Part shown: positions 35,283 to 39,721 of the stretch, in pieces
Position numbering within the stretch: the first letter of the stretch is position 1
Layout of the letters: each line of letters opens with the position of its first letter
NCBI GenBank assembly: GCA_035294265.1
Contig: DATGLK010000055.1
Span: forward strand, 1-39,721
Length of the DNA stretch: 39,721 nt
Reading direction: 5' to 3'
Source of the DNA: Candidatus Binataceae bacterium
GTDB lineage: Bacteria > Desulfobacterota > Binatia > Binatales > Binataceae
The notes under the pieces: generated by a model
What the model was told of the DNA's origin: nothing
The model's input: the letters and a program-made list of their open reading frames with translations, nothing else
The model's database searches: none
Translations under genes and position numbers: made by a program

Positions 35283-37496
35283 CTAGTGCTGGGCGGGACG
35301 GTGGCCGTTGATGTGGCTCAGACGGGTGACCTTAAGCACGCCATCGATTGCGCCGATGGAATGCATCAGAGAATTAAGCTGGCTGGCGCTGTTGACGCTC
35401 AACTCGAACAGCGAGGATGAACGCTGGCTCAAATCGATGGTTTTGACTTGCGCATTGTTGATGTTGATCCCGGCGGCGGCGATAGTCTTGGTGATGGCGG
35501 CCAGCAATCCGGGTCGATCGACCCCAACGACCTCCAGGCGGATTGGATGTGAAGTGTCGTCGCCGGTATGCCAGACTACCGGCACGCGCCGCTGCGGATC
35601 GGTCTCCAGCGCCCGCGAGCAACTGGCCAGATGGATCGTGACCCCGCGGCCGCGGGTGATAAAACCGATAATGTTCTCACCCGGCAGCGGATTACAGCAA
35701 TGGGCGAAGCGCACCAGCACGTCGCCCAGGCCCGAGACCACCACCGCGCTGGTGCTGCTCTTGCGCACATTCTTGCGCTCGGGACCCGGCGGCGGGGTTT
35801 CGGGCTTCTCGCCGCGATAGCTCTTGAGTTCCTCGGCGGTCAGCAGCTTGGCCAGGATTTGGTTGACGCCGATAATGCCGTAGCCGACCGCCGCCAGCAG
35901 CCCCTCGACGTCTTTTTGCGAAAATTCCTTGAGCGCGGCCTGAAGGCGTCCCTCGCGGCGTAATTGGTTGACCGAAAGCCCCAGGGATTCCAGCTCGTTG
36001 TCCAGTAAGGTAACCGCCAGCGCAATCGAACGCTGCGATTCCTGCGCCCGCAGCCATTGGCGGATACGACTCTTGGCGCGCGCCGTGGCGGCATAATTGA
36101 GCCAATCCTTGCCCGGAGTCTGCTTCTCGGAGGTGGTAACCTCCACCGTATCGCCCGACTGCAGCTTGTAGCGCAGCGGCACCATCTTGCCGTTGACCCG
36201 CGCGCCGATGAGGTGATTGCCAACCTGGGAATGGATGCGATAGGCGAAGTCGATCACGGTCGAGCCGGCAGGAAAGTCCAACACGTCGCCCTTGGGCGTA
36301 AAGACGAAAACCTCCTCGGGAAAGAGATCCTCCTTGACCGTGGAAAGGAACTCCTGCGGGTCGGCCACGTTCTGCTGCCATTCGATCAGCCGGCGCAGCC
36401 AGGCAAAGCGCTCGGTCTGGCGCGCCGAAACCCCACGCTCGCCTTCCTTGTAAGTCCAATGGGCGGCAATCCCCTCCTCGGCCACCCGATGCATCTCTTC
36501 GGTTCGGATCTGGACTTCCATCCGCTGCCCGCGCGGACCAATCACCGTGGTATGCAGGGATTGGTACATGTTGAGCTTGGGCAGCGCGATATAATCCTTG
36601 AAGCGACCCGGCACGGGCTTCCAGTTTGCGTGCACCACCCCGAGCGCTTCGTAACACTCGCGCACCGTGGCGATCATGATGCGGAAGGCCACCAGGTCGT
36701 AGATTTCCTCGAAGGCCAGCCCCTCGTTACGCATCTTGCTGTAGATCGAGTAGAAATGCTTGGGGCGTCCGGTTACTTCCGCTTTGACCCCAGCCTCGGC
36801 CAGGCGGGCGTTGAGAATCTCGATCACTCCGGCGATGTAGCGTTCGCGTTCAACTCGAGTTTTGGCCACGAAGGACTTGAGCATCTGATAGCCGGCCGGG
36901 TCCAGGTAGCGCAGGGCAGCGTCTTCCAGCTCCGACTTCAGCCAATAGATGCCCAGCCGATGGGCCAAGGGCGCATAGATTTCCACGGTCTCGCGCGCGA
37001 TTTCGACCTGGCGGTCCGGGGCCAGATGGTCCAGGGTGCGCATGTTATGCAGACGATCCGCCAGCTTGATCAGGACGACCCGGATGTCATGGGCCATCGC
37101 GATGATCATTTTGCGGAAGTTTTCGGCCTGCTTTTCCTCACGGCTTTGAAAGGTGATTTTGGAAACTTTGGTAACCCCGTCCACCAGTCCGGCCACTTCG
37201 TTGCCGAAGCGATGCTGGATTTCGGCCAGCGACGTGGCGGTATCTTCGACCACATCGTGCAACAAGCAGGCGACGATGGAGGGCACGTCCAGTTTGAGCT
37301 GGGCAATTATCAGGGCCACGGCAAGCGGATGGGTGACGTAGGGCTCGCCCGACATCCGTAGCTGTTGTGCATGCTTGTGCGCCGCGTAGTCGTAGGCCGC
37401 ACACAGTAAGGCGGGGTCGGCTTCGGGATGGTAGGATTGGACCCGGGTGACCAACTCCCGCAGTTGCTCGGGATGTGGAGGTTCTACGGTTTCCAC
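35283..37496 (-). CDS. relA: Bifunctional (p)ppGpp synthetase/hydrolase (RelA/SpoT, Rsh)
   Basis: 737 residues, full length. The HD hydrolase has LLHDVVEDTATSLAEI (intact HDxxED) and RLHNMRTL. The synthetase has YDLVAFRIMIATVRECYEALG, then GRFKDYIALPK (RxKD loop of bifunctional enzymes) and EVQIRTEEMHRVAEEGIAAHW. TGS follows (EEVFVFTPKGDVLDFPAGST), then a Cys-containing regulatory part (RFAHCCNPLPGENIIGFITRG) and a C-terminal ACT domain. The start overlaps the 3' end of gmk by 13 bp, so the two are translationally coupled. Makes and degrades the stringent-response alarmone. Confidence 0.95.
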   Translation of the reverse strand: METVEPPHPEQLRELVTRVQSYHPEADPALLCAAYDYAAHKHAQQLRMSGEPYVTHPLAVALIIAQLKLDVPSIVACLLHDVVEDTATSLAEIQHRFGNEVAGLVDGVTKVSKITFQSREEKQAENFRKMIIAMAHDIRVVLIKLADRLHNMRTLDHLAPDRQVEIARETVEIYAPLAHRLGIYWLKSELEDAALRYLDPAGYQMLKSFVAKTRVERERYIAGVIEILNARLAEAGVKAEVTGRPKHFYSIYSKMRNEGLAFEEIYDLVAFRIMIATVRECYEALGVVHANWKPVPGRFKDYIALPKLNMYQSLHTTVIGPRGQRMEVQIRTEEMHRVAEEGIAAHWTYKEGERGVSARQTERFAWLRRLIEWQQNVADPQEFLSTVKEDLFPEEVFVFTPKGDVLDFPAGSTVIDFAYRIHSQVGNHLIGARVNGKMVPLRYKLQSGDTVEVTTSEKQTPGKDWLNYAATARAKSRIRQWLRAQESQRSIALAVTLLDNELESLGLSVNQLRREGRLQAALKEFSQKDVEGLLAAVGYGIIGVNQILAKLLTAEELKSYRGEKPETPPPGPERKNVRKSSTSAVVVSGLGDVLVRFAHCCNPLPGENIIGFITRGRGVTIHLASCSRALETDPQRRVPVVWHTGDDTSHPIRLEVVGVDRPGLLAAITKTIAAAGININNAQVKTIDLSQRSSSLFELSVNSASQLNSLMHSIGAIDGVLKVTRLSHINGHRPAQH

Positions 37497-38098
37497 GGCG
37501 CGAATCCTTCGCGCAGCCGAGGAATCTTGAGGCGCTCGGCGGCCACCACTGCGCTCAGCGCAGTCAGGGATTCTTCAATACTGCCGTTGACGATCAAATA
37601 ATCGTACTCGCGGTACGCACTGGCTTCCTCGCGCGCGCGCGCTAGGCGATGGGCGATGGCGACTTCGCTCTCGGTCCGACGCCCCCGCAGGCGCTGCGCC
37701 AAATCCTCGAAACTGGGCGGCAGGACAAAAATCGAAACGGCGTCGCGGCCGTAGCGCTCGCGTAACTGGCGGCCACCCTGGATGTCGATGTCCAGCAGGA
37801 TGTCGTGCCCCTCCCGAATGGCATCTTCCACTGGTTGGCGCGGGGTACCATAGCAGGCCTCGAACACCTGCGCCCATTCCGCCAGTTCCCCGGCTTGGCG
37901 CCGGCGCTCAAACTCGGGCGCGCTGACGAATTCATAGTCCACTCCGGCGCGCTCTCCTTCACGCGGCGCGCGGGTGGTTAGCGAAACCGACATGGACAGG
38001 TCCTGAATCCGCCCTAGAACCGCTCGCGACAGCGTGGTTTTACCCGCTCCGGAAGGAGCCGAAATGATAAAAACAATCCCGCGGCGCGAACAATCCAT
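37484..38098 (-). CDS. gmk: Guanylate kinase
   Basis: Phosphorylates GMP to GDP. 204 residues. P-loop SAPSGAGKTTLSRAVL, GMP-binding SVSLTTRAPREGERAGVDYEFVS, catalytic DILLDIDIQGGRQLRERY, lid RLRGRRTESEVAIAHRL. Overlaps relA/spoT by 13 bp; in many bacteria rpoZ (omega subunit) sits between these two genes, but here it does not. Confidence 0.95.
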   Translation of the reverse strand: MDCSRRGIVFIISAPSGAGKTTLSRAVLGRIQDLSMSVSLTTRAPREGERAGVDYEFVSAPEFERRRQAGELAEWAQVFEACYGTPRQPVEDAIREGHDILLDIDIQGGRQLRERYGRDAVSIFVLPPSFEDLAQRLRGRRTESEVAIAHRLARAREEASAYREYDYLIVNGSIEESLTALSAVVAAERLKIPRLREGFAPWKP

Positions 38099-38150
38099 AC
38101 TTTAGCTTATCTGAGCGCGCTGCCACATGAAACGGCCGCGAACAAAGATT

Positions 38151-39044
38151 CTATTCAAGATTCTGGACCTGTTCCCGCATCTTTTCCAACTCGCCCTTGA
38201 TCGCGACCGCCAGCCGAGACAGGGCCACATTCTGCGACTTCGAGCCGATGGTATTCACCTCCCGTCCCACTTCCTGCAACCAGAATTCGATTTCCTTGCC
38301 GATCGGCTCGGCACGCTTGAAAAGCGCGCGCAAGGCTTCCAAGTGAGCGCTCAGGCGGGTCAGCTCTTCGGAGATATCGGCGCGCTGCGCCGCGCTGGCG
38401 GCCTCTTCGTAAAGCCGCTTTTCATCCAGCAGCCGCATTTCTTCCATCCCCAGGGTGTTGACCAGGTCTCGCACCCGCTTTTGGAACTGCAGCGTAATCG
38501 CCTCGCGCGACTGCTCGGCCAGATGGCTGATTTGCTTGACCGCGGCTCCGATTCGTCCCAACCGCGCGGCCATATCCTTAGCCAACGCGCCCCCTTCGCG
38601 GGCACGTTCTTGATCGAGCGCTTTCAAGGCTCGGGCCAGAGCCTTCCCTCCGATCGCAACTTCAGCCGCAATATCGGGTTCGGTCTCAGCAAGTTGGAAA
38701 ATTTCCGGTCGCTGCAGCAGCACCCCTATCCCCAGCTCGCCATCGAGGTGAAGAAGTTTTTGCAAGGCGCGCAATTCCTTGACGTAGGTGCGGGCCAAGC
38801 GCTCGTTGACCAGCAACCCAGCCCCCGCGCGCGGGCTGCTCAGCGCCCGAATCGCAACCTCGACTCGTCCTCGGCTGACCACCGCTCCCACCTGCTTGCG
38901 CAATTCCGCTTCGGCTTCGCCCCAACCGCGCGGCAGGTTGAGCTTGATCTCCAGAAAGCGCTGATTGACCGAGCGCACTTCCGCGCTGACCTGCACTCCG
39001 CCACGCTCGATCCGCGCTCGCCCGTAGCCGGTCATACTGCGCAT
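38151..39044 (-). CDS. yicC: YicC/YloC family endoribonuclease
   Basis: 297 residues, the usual size. The N-terminal signature is RSMTGYGRARIERGGVQV followed by VRSVNQRFLEIKLNLP. The DUF1732-type C-terminal signature GKEIEFWLQEVGREVNTIGSK ends in MREQVQNLE. The family includes stress-linked endoribonucleases. Sits 52 bp upstream of gmk, a very common pairing; its start overlaps the 3' end of the glycosyltransferase frame by 13 bp. Confidence 0.93.
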   Translation of the reverse strand: MRSMTGYGRARIERGGVQVSAEVRSVNQRFLEIKLNLPRGWGEAEAELRKQVGAVVSRGRVEVAIRALSSPRAGAGLLVNERLARTYVKELRALQKLLHLDGELGIGVLLQRPEIFQLAETEPDIAAEVAIGGKALARALKALDQERAREGGALAKDMAARLGRIGAAVKQISHLAEQSREAITLQFQKRVRDLVNTLGMEEMRLLDEKRLYEEAASAAQRADISEELTRLSAHLEALRALFKRAEPIGKEIEFWLQEVGREVNTIGSKSQNVALSRLAVAIKGELEKMREQVQNLE

Positions 39045-39721
39045 CGATTATCTCCTTTCAGCAAAACCTCCTCATACAGCGCCATCGTGCCGCGTGCCAT
39101 CGCCTGCAAACTGAAGCGCTCGACGATGCGCATTCGCGCGGCTTCGCCCATTCGGGCGCGCAAGTGGGGCGAACCTGCAAGGGCAGCCAGGGCATCAGCC
39201 AACGCCGCGGGTGCCCCTGGCGCCACCAGCCACCCGCTGCGTTCGTGCTCCACTATCTCGGGCATCCCACCGGCCGCGCTGGCGACCACAGCCTGCCCAC
39301 ACGCCATCGCTTCCAGCAATGCGACTCCAAGCCCCTCTTTCGTCGATGGATGTGCAAAGATATCGATGGCCCAAAATAGCGCGCGTGGATCCGCGAGACC
39401 ACCGAGCAAGGCAACCCGCCCGGTCAGCCCGGCCGCGTCGGCCTGGGCCTGCAGGGCTTGGCGCTGCGAGCCTTCGCCGGCCAGTAGCAGTCGTGGAGCA
39501 AGGCCGCGACGACTGAGCAGGGCCAGCGCGTCGATCAGATGGCGATGCCCTTTTCGGGCCTCCAGACTGCCCACGGCGCCGATCAACAATTCGTCGTCGC
39601 GCGCGCCCAGCGCGCGGCGGGCCGCCGCGCGCTGGGCCGCCTGGGGCGGCTTGAAGTGGCTGCAATCGACCCCGCTGGGAATAATCGCGATCCGATCGCG
39701 CCTGACTCCGGCATCGGCAAG
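39032..39721 (-). CDS. Glycosyltransferase family 4 (partial, N-terminus beyond right edge)
   Basis: 230 C-terminal residues of a GT-B glycosyltransferase. The frame is open to the window edge (codons LADAGVRRDRIAIIPSGVD). AVGSLEARKGHRHLIDALALL, then LFWAIDIFAHPSTKEGLGVALLEAMACGQAVVASAAGG give the nucleotide-sugar site with the EGLGVALLEAMA (E-x7-E) motif. Acceptor unknown; lipid or surface glycan synthesis is likely from the family. First of the GT-yicC-gmk-relA run. Confidence 0.9.
   Translation of the reverse strand, partial: LADAGVRRDRIAIIPSGVDCSHFKPPQAAQRAAARRALGARDDELLIGAVGSLEARKGHRHLIDALALLSRRGLAPRLLLAGEGSQRQALQAQADAAGLTGRVALLGGLADPRALFWAIDIFAHPSTKEGLGVALLEAMACGQAVVASAAGGMPEIVEHERSGWLVAPGAPAALADALAALAGSPHLRARMGEAARMRIVERFSLQAMARGTMALYEEVLLKGDNRCAV

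Noticed and set aside
36057-37361. 434-codon plus-strand open frame
   Set aside because: Antisense shadow of relA/spoT; His/Gly/Asp-rich mirror composition.

Overview
The window is about 40 kb of GC-rich Gram-negative chromosome. It carries outer-membrane barrels, lipoprotein signals, a tripartite RND pump and a TolC channel. The mix of LLM-class (F420-type) oxidoreductase, amidohydrolase, glutathione transferases, DUF1302 and DUF3443/DUF2844 proteins fits a soil-type proteobacterium or a deltaproteobacterium/Binatota-like lineage. That placement is a low-confidence inference from gene content; no rRNA or tRNA gene is visible to settle it.

Layout. Positions 1-2200 (minus) hold an ATP-dependent DNA ligase cut by the left edge and a universal stress protein. 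Positions 2480-4265 hold a DUF1302-like outer-membrane protein. Positions 4960-11029 (minus) are an RND efflux operon: pump, adaptor, then TolC channel. Positions 11.1-15.1 kb hold a small hypothetical protein, a MetE-fold zinc protein (plus), a CocE/NonD hydrolase and a carboxymuconolactone-decarboxylase-like protein. Positions 15.1-18.0 kb hold a DUF2844 / Kelch-DUF3443 pair. Positions 18.6-23.6 kb hold a GST, a YciI-like protein, a glutathionyl-hydroquinone reductase and glgX.

Positions 23.8-29.1 kb (minus) are a ruined defence-type island. In transcription order it holds the C-terminal stump of a DUF3883 helicase, an apparently intact hicAB toxin-antitoxin pair, a second diverged DUF3883 tail, a zinc-ribbon/nucleoside-deoxyribosyltransferase-like gene broken by an in-frame TGA, a DUF1156 DNA methylase that has lost its catalytic core, several small genes, and a frameshifted C-terminal third of a DUF499 ATPase. 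The parts match DUF1156/DUF499/SNF2-DUF3883 modules that resemble class 1 DISARM, but nearly every large component is inactivated while hicAB is preserved.

Positions 29.4-31.8 kb hold an amidohydrolase, an LLM oxidoreductase and a NIPSNAP protein. Positions 31.95-34.75 kb hold the most striking locus. A cobalamin riboswitch with its own terminator precedes one uninterrupted reading frame encoding a NiCoT-type cobalt/nickel permease, then an internal signal-peptide-like segment, then a complete OprB-type outer-membrane porin. This looks like a natural inner-membrane/outer-membrane polyprotein for B12-regulated metal uptake. Positions 34.8-39.7 kb (minus) return to housekeeping: ridA, then an overlapping run of glycosyltransferase, yicC, gmk and relA/spoT, cut by the right edge.
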